This document shows, piece by piece, positions 44,820 to 55,863 of a stretch of 64,000 nucleotides of DNA. Origin of the DNA: Yokenella regensburgei ATCC 49455 (GTDB lineage: Bacteria; Pseudomonadota; Gammaproteobacteria; Enterobacterales; Enterobacteriaceae); assembly GCF_000735455.1 (NCBI RefSeq), contig NZ_JMPS01000066.1, forward strand, positions 1-64,000, written 5' to 3'. Every line of letters begins with the position of its first letter. Position 1 is the first letter of the stretch. The notes below the pieces were generated by a model. The model was not told where the DNA came from, ran no database searches, and saw nothing but the letters and a program-made list of their open reading frames with translations. Both the position numbers and the translations under genes were made by a program.

Positions 44820-45668
44820 ATGTACACATTGCGCTGGCAGCCCCCCTATGACTGGGCATGGATGTTTGGCTTTCTGGAAATGCGTGCCGTAGAAGGCGTT
44901 GAGGTGTTCAGCGACGGGCGCTACATGCGCAGTTTCTCGCTCGATGGCCACCGCGGGTTAATTACACTCGAACCGGACGACGCCGCGCATTTGCTGCGAG
45001 TGACCTTGAGCGAAGGGCTGCATCCGGTGGCAACGGAATGTCTGGTGCGTATTGCGCAGCTGTTCGATCTCCACTGTGAGCCGCAGAAGGTGGCACAGGC
45101 GCTGGGAACGCTTGGCGAAGCACGTCCCGGTCTGCGCCTGCCTGGGGCAATGGATGCGTTTGAACAGGGCGTTCGCGCGATCCTCGGGCAACTGGTGAGC
45201 GTGGCGATGGCGGCGAAGCTTGCCGGTAAAGTGGTGCAGCTGTGCGGTGATGCTCTGGAAGAGGCGCCGGGTTTTTACTGCTTCCCCACGCCGGAACAGT
45301 TGGTGAAGGCCGATCCGCTGGCGTTAAAGGCGCTCGGGATGCCGGTGAAAAGGGCAGAAGCGCTTATCCATCTGGCGCAGGCGGCGCTTTCCGGTGCGCT
45401 GCCTTTGCGAGCGCCTGCCGATGTGGAGCTGGCGATGAAAACCCTGCAAACTTTTCCGGGGATTGGCCGCTGGACGGCTAACTACTTTGCTCTGCGCGGC
45501 TGGCAGGCGAAGGATGTGTTTCTACCGGATGATTATCTTATCAAGCAGCGTTTCCCCGGCATGACCCCCGCGCAAATCCGTCGCTACGCTGAACGCTGGC
45601 AGCCCTGGCGCTCCTATGCGCTGCTGCACATCTGGTACACCGAGGGCTGGGTACCCGACGTTAGTTGA
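44820..45668 (+). CDS. alkA: DNA-3-methyladenine glycosylase II
   Basis: A 282-residue HhH-GPD glycosylase that removes alkylated bases. N-terminal beta domain (1-110), then the helix-hairpin-helix FPGIGRWTANYFALRG at about 211-226 and the catalytic Asp near residue 237-238 (FLPDDYLIK). Divergent from yegD. The stop overlaps convergent dgcE by 8 bp. Confidence 0.97.
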   Translation: MYTLRWQPPYDWAWMFGFLEMRAVEGVEVFSDGRYMRSFSLDGHRGLITLEPDDAAHLLRVTLSEGLHPVATECLVRIAQLFDLHCEPQKVAQALGTLGEARPGLRLPGAMDAFEQGVRAILGQLVSVAMAAKLAGKVVQLCGDALEEAPGFYCFPTPEQLVKADPLALKALGMPVKRAEALIHLAQAALSGALPLRAPADVELAMKTLQTFPGIGRWTANYFALRGWQAKDVFLPDDYLIKQRFPGMTPAQIRRYAERWQPWRSYALLHIWYTEGWVPDVS

Positions 45669-48600
45669 TGGCGAAATAGCTGCTGCTGAGCACCAGCTCC
45701 AGCGGCTGATTTTGCGCAATGGTGTCGCCGTAGATCATGTCGATGCCAATGCCGGAGAGCGTATCCATGACCAGCGACTCGTTCGTTGGTCCGGCAATGG
45801 TTTTCATCCCCAGACGGTGCGTGTGCCCCTGGATGATCGTCACCAGCATCTCATCCATCAGATTGAGATGCACATTCAGAATGGTGTCGGGATCCAGCAG
45901 GACATAGTCGGCCATTTCCGGCGTCAGCTGGTTAAAGACCTCCAGATCCTGCCCTATGTGATTGAGGATAATTTTGCATCCTGCTTCGCGCAGGCGGCCG
46001 ATGCCCTGGCGAACCAGGGTTTCTTCACTGAGCATCACTTCGCTGTCGATAATAAAATGCAGCAGCCGGGCAGGGATCTGGCGCTGGTTCAGCTGGTTCA
46101 GCAAATCGTCAATCAGCGCCGGGCGCGCCAGGCCGGCAGTAGAAAGCGACAGCGCAACGCTGATGCCTTTTGCCGCCACTTTGGCTGACCAGTCGTGGAA
46201 AAACAGCTGCAATACACGGCTATCAAGCGCCCGCAGCTGCTCGCTCTCCGTCAGGCCCTGGCGGAACGCGCGCTCTTCCACCATATCGCCTTCGCTGGTC
46301 CACAGACGCAGCGACAACAGCCAGAAATGACTCGCCTCCGGTACACGCGGTGAAGCCACGCTGCGCGCCATGAAGACCAGGTGATTGTCTTTGATGATGT
46401 GCCACTTCTCTTCCTGCGACATCATGCTGCGCGGCACCAGGTTCTCCTGCTGAGGCGAATAGACCGTGACCATGCCGCGGCCGTTATTTTTCGAGGCATA
46501 GCAGGCTATATCCGCCTGCGACATCACTTCTGTTGCAAGATTATTATTCTCATCGATGAGGGTTATCCCGGCGCTGGCACCGATACGGTGGTGCTGGCCC
46601 TCCCACAGGAAGTGATAATCATTGATAGCTTTGATAATGCGTCCGGAGATATAGCGGGCGCTCTCAATATTACAGTCTGGCAGCAGCAAACCGAACTCAT
46701 CGCCGCCGAGGCGTGCTAATACATCGCTGGTACGCAGCATGTTGAGCATCAGCGCCGAGAGCTCACGCAGCAGGGCATCACCGGCGGCGTGGCCCGCCGT
46801 GTCGTTGACCGCTTTAAAGCGATCGAGATCGATAAATACCAGCGCGTGCCGCTGGTGGTTCTCATAAACCGTATGCAGAAGCCGTTTCAGATGGCTTTCG
46901 AAGCTGACGCGGTTGGCAAGCTGGGTCAGCGCATCATGAGAAGCGCTGTAGGTCAGCTGGCGCAGCATTTTGCGCGACTCGCTTACGTCCTGGATAACCA
47001 GCACCGAACCGATATTTTGCCCGTCCAGGGTGCTGAGAGGGGTAATGCTGTAATGAATGTCGAAGCTACCGCCGTTGCGGCAGTGCAGGACCAGATCCTG
47101 TTCAATATCAGAGCGAGAGAAGTCGCCGCTGTAGATATTCTCCATCATCGGGCCTGCGTCACCGAAGGTAATACGCAGTACGTTCAGCAGCGGCTGACGC
47201 AGCGCCTGCTCCTGGCTCCAGCCGCTCATTTTTTCCGCCACCGGGTTCATAAAGGTGACGTTCATCTCCACGTCGGTACAAAGCACCGCTTCGCCGATGG
47301 AGTCGAGGGTGATGTGTAAACGCTCTTTCTCCTGGAACAGGGCCTCGTTCAGCTGTTTAACCTCGGTCATATCCATATTGATACCGAGCAGGCGCTCGAC
47401 CTCGCCATTCTTATTCAGCACCCGGTTAGCGAGTGAACGAATGTGGCGTACGCCGTCCCGGGCGTGAATACGGAACTCGAGCTTAAACGGCGAGCGGTTG
47501 CTCAGTGCGTTACGGATGGTACTTTCTGCATGGTCACGATCGTCTTCCACCACGCAGTTGTACCACAGTTCCCAGGTCGGCTTGAGATGTGAAGGCACGT
47601 CGTAAAGCTCAAACATGCGTTTATCCCAGCTGATCACATCCGGTTCGAGCTCCCATTCCCAGATGCCGATGCCCCCGGCCTCATTGGCGAGAGTGATGCG
47701 CTCCATCAGCCGTTTATTGACCCACTCGGTATGTTTAAGATCGTTAATATCTTCGACCTGGGCGATAAAATAGATTGGTGTACCGTCGGCGTGGCGCACC
47801 AGAGAGACGGTCAGCATCGCCCACACTACATCTCCTTTGCGGGTGTAATAACGTTTTTCCAGCGAATAGCTTTGAATATCGCCGTTAACGAGCTGCTCGA
47901 GCTGCTCCAGGTCGCTGTTTAAATCTTCCGGCCAGGTCAACTGCTGGAAAGTGAGTGCGCGAAGCTCGTCCTGGGTATAGCCGAGGAAGCGGCACAGGGC
48001 TTTGTTCGCCTGAAGCCACTGCCCTTCGGTGCCAACCAGCGCCATGCCGATAGCGGAATACTCCATGGCGTTGCGAAAACGCTCTTCGCTCTCGGTGATG
48101 TGTTTGCGTTCTGAGCGGAACGCGTACATCACCATCGTCATCACGTTTGCCGGCAGCAGGATCATCAAAAACGGCATCCAGGCGGCGTTATCAAGCGCAT
48201 ACTGGTGCGGGGTTTCCAGAATCCCGGGGTTGGCGGCGATCAACAGCGAGACCATCATGACCGTGGAGAGGAAAATCAAAAACGCCTCCATGCGCGGCAG
48301 ACGCACGGCGCTCCACATCAACAACACAATGATGCAGGTAAACGGCCAGGGGAGCCAAAGCATGGACAGACAGCTGAGCGCCAGCGTGACGGCAAGGGTC
48401 ACCAGCGTTTCCAGTAATAGCCGCGGATCGCGGTGACGCAGTAAATAGTGGGGCTTAAACAGCAGCCCCAGCGGTACCAGGGCCAGCGCGCCGATGGCCT
48501 CGGAGAGTACCCAAATAAAGACCGACTCCAGCGGTCGTTCGCCCGGGAAGAACATCAGCAGCAGCAGGGCACCTACCAGCGGCGGCACAACGGCGCTGCC

Positions 48601-48987
48601 AAACGCGAGTCGTATCCAGTCGTTTAAATTTTGCAGCGGATTGTACATCGGCAGCAGTTTGCGCAGCAGCAGCGCGCCGACGACCGCTTCGATGATGTTG
48701 ATGGTGGTGTAGCCCAGGTTCAGGGCTGTTGGAGGGAACAGGATGCTTGAGGCAAGCACATTGCCGAGCGAACACACCACCGCGATCCCCGGCCAGAACT
48801 TTCCGGCATGACGATAGAACGCCACCATCATCACTGAGGTTGGGAACCACAGCGGTGCCAGTGTCGCCCCGAAACGCGTCAGTTCGAGCGAGAAAAGGGT
48901 AAAGATAAAGGTTATCAACCCCAGACTGACGAGATGCAGTAAAGGGCGATTTGGAGCGACTAATACACGCTGGTAGGTTTTATTCAT
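45661..48987 (-). CDS. dgcE: Diguanylate cyclase DgcE (YegE)
   Basis: A 1108-residue inner-membrane protein that makes cyclic di-GMP and feeds the curli/biofilm switch in E. coli. Order: MASE1 membrane domain (about 10-300, several spans), three PAS domains (about 310-690), GGDEF domain (about 695-855) with intact RLGGDEFGLLLP, and a degenerate EAL-like domain to the end. The ATG at 48987 (MNKTYQRVL) gives the same spacing to PLLHLVSLG as in E. coli; a start at 49056 would add 23 residues but has no ribosome site. Confidence 0.94.
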   Translation of the reverse strand: MNKTYQRVLVAPNRPLLHLVSLGLITFIFTLFSLELTRFGATLAPLWFPTSVMMVAFYRHAGKFWPGIAVVCSLGNVLASSILFPPTALNLGYTTINIIEAVVGALLLRKLLPMYNPLQNLNDWIRLAFGSAVVPPLVGALLLLMFFPGERPLESVFIWVLSEAIGALALVPLGLLFKPHYLLRHRDPRLLLETLVTLAVTLALSCLSMLWLPWPFTCIIVLLMWSAVRLPRMEAFLIFLSTVMMVSLLIAANPGILETPHQYALDNAAWMPFLMILLPANVMTMVMYAFRSERKHITESEERFRNAMEYSAIGMALVGTEGQWLQANKALCRFLGYTQDELRALTFQQLTWPEDLNSDLEQLEQLVNGDIQSYSLEKRYYTRKGDVVWAMLTVSLVRHADGTPIYFIAQVEDINDLKHTEWVNKRLMERITLANEAGGIGIWEWELEPDVISWDKRMFELYDVPSHLKPTWELWYNCVVEDDRDHAESTIRNALSNRSPFKLEFRIHARDGVRHIRSLANRVLNKNGEVERLLGINMDMTEVKQLNEALFQEKERLHITLDSIGEAVLCTDVEMNVTFMNPVAEKMSGWSQEQALRQPLLNVLRITFGDAGPMMENIYSGDFSRSDIEQDLVLHCRNGGSFDIHYSITPLSTLDGQNIGSVLVIQDVSESRKMLRQLTYSASHDALTQLANRVSFESHLKRLLHTVYENHQRHALVFIDLDRFKAVNDTAGHAAGDALLRELSALMLNMLRTSDVLARLGGDEFGLLLPDCNIESARYISGRIIKAINDYHFLWEGQHHRIGASAGITLIDENNNLATEVMSQADIACYASKNNGRGMVTVYSPQQENLVPRSMMSQEEKWHIIKDNHLVFMARSVASPRVPEASHFWLLSLRLWTSEGDMVEERAFRQGLTESEQLRALDSRVLQLFFHDWSAKVAAKGISVALSLSTAGLARPALIDDLLNQLNQRQIPARLLHFIIDSEVMLSEETLVRQGIGRLREAGCKIILNHIGQDLEVFNQLTPEMADYVLLDPDTILNVHLNLMDEMLVTIIQGHTHRLGMKTIAGPTNESLVMDTLSGIGIDMIYGDTIAQNQPLELVLSSSYFAIN

Positions 48988-49330
48988 TAGCGCTTCATCC
49001 GCAATGCTTTCTCGCCAGGAGCAAGCCCGGACGTCTGTGGTGTTAATCTTACCCATTCTAATACAAACACTTTACAATTCCTGCAGTGGGCGCTCATATT
49101 TTGTCATTCTTAAGATATTAAACACTTACGCCGTGGAAAGTTCGCCAGGCCTGCTTTAAATGTAGACATAAAAATTTGCTATTAGTCAGTTATTGCGCGT
49201 TTGTGCACAGCCTGTGCGACTCGCCGTAAGCTTCACTGGTATCGCGGCGCTGAAATCCCTATAATTGCCGCGTTTGACGCCTCAGGCGTCGCCCTTCCAA
49301 ATTTCCAGGTTAATCAGGTCGCAAAAATTT
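48988..49330. promoter_or_regulatory. Divergent dgcE/udk region with udk promoter
   Basis: A perfect TATAAT (49260-49265) lies 66 bp before the udk ATG; a weak -35 (GGTATC) is 16 bp upstream. Behind it is a GACGCC-TCA-GGCGTC hairpin (49276-49290) in the udk leader. The dgcE side is AT-rich and shows no named site. Confidence 0.55.
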
Positions 49331-49972
49331 ATGACTGATAAGTCTCATCAGTGCGTCATCGTAGGTATCGCAGGCGCATCTGCATCCGGTAAAAGTTTAA
49401 TTGCCAGCACGCTTTACCGCGAATTACGTGAACAGGTTGGCGATGAGCACATCGGCGTCATTCCGGAAGACAGTTACTACAAAGACCAAAGCCATCTGTC
49501 GATGGAAGAACGTGTTAAAACCAACTATGACCATCCGAACGCGATGGATCACAACCTGCTGTTCCAGCATTTGCAGATGCTCAAACGCGGTAACCCGATT
49601 GAACTGCCGGTTTACAGCTACGTGGAACATACCCGCACTCAGCAAACCGTGCACGTTGAGCCGAAAAAAGTCATCATCCTTGAAGGTATTCTGCTGCTTA
49701 CCGACGCGCGCCTGCGTGAAGAGATGAACTTCTCTATCTTCGTCGACACGCCGCTTGATATTTGCCTGATGCGCCGCATTAAGCGTGACGTCAACGAACG
49801 TGGACGTTCAATGGACTCGGTCATGGCACAATATCAGAAAACCGTGCGCCCGATGTTCCTGCAATTTATCGAACCTTCCAAACAGTATGCCGATATTATT
49901 GTGCCGCGCGGTGGGAAAAACCGTATTGCCATTGATATTCTGAAGGCAAAGATAAGTCAGTTTTTTGAATAA
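49331..49972 (+). CDS. udk: Uridine kinase
   Basis: A 213-residue enzyme that phosphorylates uridine and cytidine for pyrimidine salvage. P-loop GASASGKS at residues 15-22, then EDSYYKDQ and [11 protein letters not shown]. The ATG at 49331 ([12 protein letters not shown]) is chosen over the upstream non-ATG frame because it gives the standard length. Confidence 0.98.
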   Translation: MTDKSHQCVIVGIAGASASGKSLIASTLYRELREQVGDEHIGVIPEDSYYKDQSHLSMEERVKTNYDHPNAMDHNLLFQHLQMLKRGNPIELPVYSYVEHTRTQQTVHVEPKKVIILEGILLLTDARLREEMNFSIFVDTPLDICLMRRIKRDVNERGRSMDSVMAQYQKTVRPMFLQFIEPSKQYADIIVPRGGKNRIAIDILKAKISQFFE

Positions 49973-50060
49973 CCCCCGCGAATTGTGTAACGTTCAAAGA
50001 TAATCTGTTGAGCCCTTCTGCGCGAAAAGCGCAAGGGCTGACGCCGAAAGGAGACCGCGC

Positions 50061-50642
50061 ATGCGTCTGTGTGACCGAGATATAGAAGCCTGGCTGGATG
50101 AAGGCCGCCTGTCGATAAACCCGCGTCCGCCGGTAGAACGCATCAACGGTGCGACGGTCGATGTTCGCCTCGGCAACAAATTCCGTACCTTTAGCGGCCA
50201 TACGGCGGCGTTTATCGATCTCAGCGGACCGAAAGCAGAGGTGAGCGCAGCGCTTGAGCGCGTGATGAGCGAAGAGATTGTGCTGGCCGAAGGCGAAGCA
50301 TTTTATCTGCATCCGGGCGAACTGGCGCTGGCGGTAACCTATGAATCTGTCACCTTACCGGCGGATCTGGTGGGCTGGCTTGATGGTCGCTCCTCGCTCG
50401 CGCGTCTTGGCCTGATGGTTCACGTGACGGCGCATCGTATCGATCCGGGCTGGTCCGGCTGTATCGTGCTGGAGTTCTACAACTCCGGTAAGCTGCCGCT
50501 GGCGCTGCGTCCGGGGATGCTCATTGGGGCACTGAGTTTTGAACCACTTTCCGGCCCGGCGGCGCGTCCGTACAACCGCCGTGAAGACGCCAAATATCGC
50601 AACCAGCAGGGTGCTGTTGCCAGTCGTATTGATAAAGACTAA
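50061..50642 (+). CDS. dcd: dCTP deaminase
   Basis: A 193-residue homotrimeric enzyme that converts dCTP to dUTP, the main dUMP source in enterobacteria. Signature [25 protein letters not shown] with catalytic Glu in IVLEFYN is intact. GAAAGGAG ribosome site precedes the ATG. Likely co-transcribed with udk and asmA. Confidence 0.98.
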   Translation: MRLCDRDIEAWLDEGRLSINPRPPVERINGATVDVRLGNKFRTFSGHTAAFIDLSGPKAEVSAALERVMSEEIVLAEGEAFYLHPGELALAVTYESVTLPADLVGWLDGRSSLARLGLMVHVTAHRIDPGWSGCIVLEFYNSGKLPLALRPGMLIGALSFEPLSGPAARPYNRREDAKYRNQQGAVASRIDKD

Positions 50643-50668
50643 GTCGATTCAGTCGGATTGAGGATGCC

Positions 50669-52516
50669 ATGAGACGAGTTCTGACAACGCTGATGATCCT
50701 GCTGGTGGTGGTCGTCGCCGGCCTCACCGCGTTGGTGCTGTTGGTCAACCCTAACGATTTCCGCGCCTATATGGTGCGGCAGGTCGAAACGCGCAGCGGT
50801 TATCAACTGAACCTTGATGGTCCACTGCGCTGGCACGTCTGGCCGCAGCTCAGCATTCTCTCCGGACGTATGTCACTCACCGCGCCGGGTGCCAGCCAGC
50901 CGCTGGTTCGCGCTGAGAATATGCGTCTTGATGTGGCGCTGATGCCGCTTTTGTCGCACCAGCTGCAGGTGAAGCAGGTGATGCTCAAGGGCGCAGTGGT
51001 ACAGCTGACCCCGGCGACCGAAGCCGTGCGGGGCCAGGATGCGCCCGTCGGGCCGAAAGATAACTCGCTGCCCGATGTCGCCGAAGATCGCGGCTGGTCG
51101 TTTGATATTGCCAGCCTGCAGGTGGCTGACAGCCTGCTGGTGTTCCAGCGCGCTAACGATGAACTGATTACCGTGCGTGATATCCGTCTGGAGATGGATC
51201 AGGACCGGCAGCACAAGGGCACCCTCGATTTCTCCGGTCGCATTACCCGCGATCAGCAGGATACCTCGCTCTCTTTTAGCGCTGACATTGATGGCAGCGA
51301 TTACCCCCATTCACTGACCGCGAATCTGACGAAGCTGAACTGGCAGATGCAGGGCGCAGATCTTCCCACCCAGGGGATCAGCGGGCAGGGAAGCATGCAA
51401 GCGCAGTGGCTGGAAGATGAGAAGAAGCTCAGCTTCAGCAATCTGAAGCTGACCGCTAACGACAGCGCCGTCGCCGGAGATGCCAGCGTCGTACTGGCCG
51501 ATAAGCCCGAGTGGCTGTTCAATCTGCAGTTCGACAAACTGGATCTGGATAACCTGCTGTCGCAGGGGGCTCCGGAAAATAATAACGGGACGAGCCAGCA
51601 GGCGCAGAGCCAGAGCACTCAGCCGCGACCGGTGATTGCCGACAGCAATCAGCAGTCGCCGTACAGTGCGCTGAAGGGCTACCAGGCGATGCTGAACCTG
51701 AAAGCAAACCAGGTGTTGTGGCGTGGAATGAACTTTACCAACGTCACCGGCAACCTCAGCAATCAGGCCGGGCTGCTGACCGTGTCTGAACTGCAGGGCG
51801 AACTCGGCGGCGGTAAAATGTCACTGCCCGGCACGCTGGACGCACGTAAGGATACCCCGCAGGCGGATTTCCAGCCGAAAATCGATAATATTGAGATTGG
51901 AACCATCCTCAAAGCCTTCGATTATCCGATCCAGCTCAGCGGCAAACTCAGCCTGGCGGGCGACTTCAGCGGCAGCAAAATTGACGCCGACGATTTCCGT
52001 CGCCACTGGCAGGGCAACGCCCACATCGAGCTGCTGAACTCCCGGGCAGAAGGGCTGAACTTCCAGCAGCTGGTGCAGCAGGCGGTTGAACGCAGCACCA
52101 ACGTGCAGGCGAAGGAAAACCTCGATACCGCCACGACGCTTGATAAAACCTCCGTCGACCTCGAACTCGACAACGGTCAGCTGACGATGAGCAACATGGA
52201 CGGTCAGTCCTCGCTGCTGGCTGTCACCGGTGGGGGCACCCTGGATCTGGTGAAAGAGCAGGGCGACATGCAGTTTAACGTGCGCGTTACCGATGGCTGG
52301 AAAGGCGACAGTAAGCTTGTGGAAACGCTGAAGAAAACCGCCGTTCCGCTGCGGGTTTATGGCCCATGGCAACAGCTGAGCTACAGTCTGCAGGTCGATC
52401 AGGTGCTGCGTAAGCAGCTGCAGGATGAGATGAAGCGTCGTCTTAACGACTGGGCAGAGCGTAATCAGGAGAGCCAGGGCGGCAAAGACGTGAAGAAGTT
52501 GCTCGATAAGCTTTAA
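50669..52516 (+). CDS. asmA: Outer-membrane assembly protein AsmA
   Basis: A 615-residue envelope protein with an N-terminal membrane anchor (residues 3-24, LMILLVVVVAGLTALVLLV) and a long periplasmic beta-rich body of the AsmA/bridge-like lipid-transfer type; a Gln/Ser-rich insert lies near residues 290-325. Defects suppress misassembled porins in E. coli. Follows dcd by 26 bp. Confidence 0.97.
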   Translation: MRRVLTTLMILLVVVVAGLTALVLLVNPNDFRAYMVRQVETRSGYQLNLDGPLRWHVWPQLSILSGRMSLTAPGASQPLVRAENMRLDVALMPLLSHQLQVKQVMLKGAVVQLTPATEAVRGQDAPVGPKDNSLPDVAEDRGWSFDIASLQVADSLLVFQRANDELITVRDIRLEMDQDRQHKGTLDFSGRITRDQQDTSLSFSADIDGSDYPHSLTANLTKLNWQMQGADLPTQGISGQGSMQAQWLEDEKKLSFSNLKLTANDSAVAGDASVVLADKPEWLFNLQFDKLDLDNLLSQGAPENNNGTSQQAQSQSTQPRPVIADSNQQSPYSALKGYQAMLNLKANQVLWRGMNFTNVTGNLSNQAGLLTVSELQGELGGGKMSLPGTLDARKDTPQADFQPKIDNIEIGTILKAFDYPIQLSGKLSLAGDFSGSKIDADDFRRHWQGNAHIELLNSRAEGLNFQQLVQQAVERSTNVQAKENLDTATTLDKTSVDLELDNGQLTMSNMDGQSSLLAVTGGGTLDLVKEQGDMQFNVRVTDGWKGDSKLVETLKKTAVPLRVYGPWQQLSYSLQVDQVLRKQLQDEMKRRLNDWAERNQESQGGKDVKKLLDKL

Positions 52517-52530
52517 TCAGCAGACCAGAT

Positions 52531-52558
52531 AAAAGGGCGGCCACTGGCCGCCCTTTTT
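52531..52558. terminator. Bidirectional terminator between asmA and yegH
   Basis: GGGCGGCC (52535-52542) and GGCCGCCC (52546-52553) form an 8-bp stem with AAAA before and TTTTT after, fitting the convergent genes. Confidence 0.93.
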
Positions 52559-52561
52559 GTT

Positions 52562-54142
52562 TCAGACCTGGTAATCCAGCGCATCTTCGGCCGGCGGGAA
52601 TATCTGCACCCGCTGCACGCGGTGGTTCTCAACCGCTAACGTTTTCAGCACATAGCCACCGACGTTGACGCTTTCGCCCGGTGTCGGGACGCGCTGCAGA
52701 TACTCCATCAACAGACCGGCAATGGTGTGGTATTCCCGTTTTTCATCGAGCGGTACCGGGACGTACTGCACCAGATCTTCAAGCGGCATATGACCGTTGG
52801 CCGTCCAGCTGCCGTCTGCATTTTTCTGGATATCGTGGCGGGCGTCGGTCTCCTGTGCTTCGTTAGGCAAATTGCCGGCGATGGTTTCCATCACGTCGCT
52901 CAGGGTGACAATACCTTCCACGGACCCAAACTCATCCACCACAAAGGCGAAGTGGGTGCGGGCGTTACGGAACTGCTCGAGTGCGGGCAGCAATGGCAGC
53001 GTTTCCGGGAATACCAGCGGCTGGCGTAACAGTACCCGCAGATTGAGTGGCTCGTGGCGCAGCGATTGCTGCAGCAGGTCGTTAACGTGCACCACACCAA
53101 CCAGCTCTTCATCATGCTCGCCGCCGGTTACCACCAGACGGGTGTGCTGGTTCTTCTCAAGCAGTGCACGGATCTCACTCTCCGGCGCGCTGAGATCGAT
53201 ATGCTCAATATCATGCCTCGAGGTCATAATGCTGCTGACCGTACGCTGGTTGAGGTTCAGCACCCGCTCAATCATTTGCCGCTCTCGTGGGTCAAACAGT
53301 TCGCTGTCATCGTGGTCGGCAATCAGCGAAGCGGTTTGCGCATCCAGCTCGGCGTCCTCTTTTTGCCCGCTTAACAGCCGCATCACGGCTTCGGTCGTGC
53401 GGCTGCGCAGCGACTGATTGGCGGAGAGGAAACGGCGGCGGTTGAACATGGCGAGCTGGTTCAATGCTTCTATCATCACCGAGAAACCAATGGCGGCGTA
53501 CAGGTACCCCTTCGGAATGTGGAAGCCGAAGCCGTCAGCAATCAGGCTAAAGCCAATCATCAGCAGGAAGCTCAGGCACAGGATTACAATCGTCGGGTGG
53601 CTGTTGACGAAGCGGGTCAGCGCTTTGCTGGCAAGCAGCATCAGGGCAATAGCGATGATGACCGCAGCCATCATCACCGCCAGATGGTCAACCATCCCGA
53701 CGGCGGTGATCACCGAATCCAGTGAAAATACCGCGTCCAGCACCACAATCTGTGCCACCACGGCCCAGAATTTAGCCCCACGCCGCTGGGTGGGGTTCTC
53801 GCTGTCTTTTCCTTCGAGCCGTTCGTTAAGCTCTACGGTTGCTTTGAACAACAGGAACAGGCCACCGAACAGCATAATGAGATCGCGGGCGCTGAAGCTA
53901 AAGTCCCCGACGCTGAACAGCGGTTGCGTTAATGTCACCAGCCAGGAAATGGAGGCCAGCAGCAGCAGGCGCATCAGCATTGCCAGCATCAGGCCCGTGA
54001 CGCGTGCGCGGTCCCGCTGGGCGGGGGGCAGTTTTTCCGCGAGGATGGCGATAAACACCAGGTTGTCTATACCTAACACCAGTTCGATGACAATAAGCGT
54101 CACCAGACCGGCCCAGATTGAGGGATCTGCTACCCATTCCAT
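52562..54142 (-). CDS. yegH: YegH, TerC/CBS/CorC-HlyC membrane protein
   Basis: A 526-residue protein with an N-terminal TerC domain of seven or so membrane spans (about 1-240, [20 protein letters not shown] signature with two Asp/Asn), two CBS domains (about 300-430) and a C-terminal CorC/HlyC FAD-like domain (435-526). Related to metal-efflux and tellurium-resistance proteins; function not established. Confidence 0.94.
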   Translation of the reverse strand: MEWVADPSIWAGLVTLIVIELVLGIDNLVFIAILAEKLPPAQRDRARVTGLMLAMLMRLLLLASISWLVTLTQPLFSVGDFSFSARDLIMLFGGLFLLFKATVELNERLEGKDSENPTQRRGAKFWAVVAQIVVLDAVFSLDSVITAVGMVDHLAVMMAAVIIAIALMLLASKALTRFVNSHPTIVILCLSFLLMIGFSLIADGFGFHIPKGYLYAAIGFSVMIEALNQLAMFNRRRFLSANQSLRSRTTEAVMRLLSGQKEDAELDAQTASLIADHDDSELFDPRERQMIERVLNLNQRTVSSIMTSRHDIEHIDLSAPESEIRALLEKNQHTRLVVTGGEHDEELVGVVHVNDLLQQSLRHEPLNLRVLLRQPLVFPETLPLLPALEQFRNARTHFAFVVDEFGSVEGIVTLSDVMETIAGNLPNEAQETDARHDIQKNADGSWTANGHMPLEDLVQYVPVPLDEKREYHTIAGLLMEYLQRVPTPGESVNVGGYVLKTLAVENHRVQRVQIFPPAEDALDYQV

Positions 54143-54223
54143 ATGTGGATTAATGCCTTATGTCTGACCATTATTATCAGTAGTAGATCATGGATAATAG
54201 CGGCGCAAATTGCAATCTCTTCT

Positions 54224-54237
54224 TGCGATTATTCTTA
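54224..54237 (-). promoter_or_regulatory. Candidate RcsAB box
   Basis: On the minus strand TAAGAATAATCGCA matches the RcsAB consensus TAAGAATATTCCTA at 11 of 14 positions. It lies about 490 bp upstream of wza and 82 bp from yegH. Confidence 0.5.
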
Positions 54238-54391
54238 ATAGCTGATGGCGATAATCCGAAAATATAATCTTATTATTTCCGGGGTTAACGTTTATTTTCT
54301 TTAGGATAATAGCCAGGAATTATCTGTATTAGGTTAGATAACCTCTCTCTGTCAATATAAATATAATCCTAAAAACTCAGAAATTAGCGGT

Positions 54392-54405
54392 TAATATTAT
54401 TCTTA
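54392..54405 (-). promoter_or_regulatory. Second candidate RcsAB box
   Basis: TAAGAATAATATTA (minus strand) matches the consensus at 11 of 14 positions and is 120 bp upstream of the ops element, a better position for the wza promoter. AT-rich surroundings make chance matches possible. Confidence 0.45.
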
Positions 54406-54525
54406 AAATTTAATTTGTCGGAATTGTTGCCTTGCCTGCTATTGGCTTAGCTGTAACAATTCCAGACGCAATATCGGGATCATTATTTTATTTTCTTTTT
54501 TTAGAAGTCTGGGTCGGAAGCCAGG

Positions 54526-54538
54526 GGCGGTAGCGTGC
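54526..54538 (+). promoter_or_regulatory. ops element / JUMPstart core (RfaH recruitment)
   Basis: GGCGGTAGCGTGC within AAGCCAGGGGCGGTAGCGTG is the ops core in its JUMPstart context. It lies 187 bp upstream of wza and recruits RfaH for antitermination of long polysaccharide operons. Confidence 0.95.
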
Positions 54539-54724
54539 CTGACGGCGCGGTGAATGGCTGAGATTATTCTGTCAATAGCCTGCGAGTAAACAGGCTCTCT
54601 TTTAGGATAGATGCCAATTATATTACGTTTCGATTAAATGCATCCTGCGGTTCGGGATAATGGGCTGGGACGTTTTATTTAATTCGAACAGGATAATTTT
54701 TTCTGCCATAGTGATAAATAATCA

Positions 54725-55858
54725 ATGATGAATTGCAAACCAAAATTGATACCTTTGCTGGTGTCGGTAACCCTTATGAGCGGTTGCACGGTCTTTCCGG
54801 GCAGTAATATGTCGACCTTCGGTAAAGACGTTATCAAGCAGCAAGATGCTGACTTTGATATCGACCGAATGGTGAATGTTTATCCGCTGACCCCGCGACT
54901 GGTTGAGCAATTACGGCCACGGCCGAATGTGGCGCAACCCAATGCCTCGCTGGATCAGGAGTTAAACAATTACCAGTATCGGGTTGGCCCGGGAGATGTT
55001 CTGAACGTTACGGTCTGGGATCACCCGGAACTGACGACGCCGGCGGGGCAGTATCGTAGCTCCAGTGATACCGGGAACTGGGTCCAGCCAGACGGCACTA
55101 TTTTCTACCCCTATGTCGGCAAAGTGAAAGTGGTCGGCAAAACCCTGTCGGAAATTCGTTCTGACATTACCTCACGGCTGGCGGCCTATATTAGCGATCC
55201 GCAGGTCGATGTGAACGTGGCCGCGTTCCGCTCACAGAAAGCCTACGTTTCCGGACAGGTCAACAAATCCGGGCAACAGGCGATCACCAACGTACCGCTG
55301 ACCATTCTTGATGCGATAAATGCCGCAGGTGGCATGACCGATGCTGCCGACTGGCGCAACGTGGTGCTGACGCACAACGGTCGCGAGCAGCGGGTTTCTC
55401 TGCAGGCGCTGATGCAAAACGGCGATCTCAGCCAGAACCGTCTGCTCTATCCGGGCGATATCCTCTTTGTGCCGCGCAATGACGACCTGAAAGTCTTCGT
55501 GATGGGTGAAGTGAAGAAGCAGAGCACCCTCAAAATGGACTTCAGCGGTATGACGCTGACCGAAGCGCTGGGCCAGGCGGAAGGTCTCGACCTGACTTCG
55601 TCGAACGCCAGCGGCATTTTCGTTATCCGTCCGCTGCAGAAAGACAAGTCCGGCAAGATTGCCAGCGTTTATCAGCTTGATATGTCTGATGCGACTTCGC
55701 TTGTGATGGCGACCAACTTCGAGCTGCAGCCGTACGACGTGGTGTATGTGACAACCGCGCCAGTCACGCGCTGGAACCGTCTGATTAACCAACTTCTGCC
55801 AACCATCAGTAGCGTGCGTTACATGACGGATACGGCAAAAGACATCCATACGTGGTGA
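54725..55858 (+). CDS. wza: Outer-membrane polysaccharide export lipoprotein Wza
   Basis: A 377-residue lipoprotein that forms the octameric export channel for colanic acid. Lipobox LMSGC with acylated Cys21; polysaccharide-export domain from about 85 ([20 protein letters not shown]) and SLBB domains; C-terminal amphipathic helix ([20 protein letters not shown]) that spans the outer membrane. First gene of the operon. Confidence 0.98.
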   Translation: MMNCKPKLIPLLVSVTLMSGCTVFPGSNMSTFGKDVIKQQDADFDIDRMVNVYPLTPRLVEQLRPRPNVAQPNASLDQELNNYQYRVGPGDVLNVTVWDHPELTTPAGQYRSSSDTGNWVQPDGTIFYPYVGKVKVVGKTLSEIRSDITSRLAAYISDPQVDVNVAAFRSQKAYVSGQVNKSGQQAITNVPLTILDAINAAGGMTDAADWRNVVLTHNGREQRVSLQALMQNGDLSQNRLLYPGDILFVPRNDDLKVFVMGEVKKQSTLKMDFSGMTLTEALGQAEGLDLTSSNASGIFVIRPLQKDKSGKIASVYQLDMSDATSLVMATNFELQPYDVVYVTTAPVTRWNRLINQLLPTISSVRYMTDTAKDIHTW

Positions 55859-55863
55859 TGCGC

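Larger units (their letters stand above)
54143..54724. promoter_or_regulatory. Regulatory region and leader of the colanic acid operon
   Basis: A 582-bp AT-rich region without a gene between yegH and wza. It carries the ops element, candidate RcsAB boxes and a long untranslated leader, as in E. coli, where Rcs phosphorelay and RfaH control the operon. Confidence 0.8.

Noticed and set aside
49276-49290. GACGCCTCAGGCGTC palindrome as an operator
   Set aside because: It lies downstream of the -10 in the udk leader, so a leader hairpin is at least as likely; reported only within the region entry.
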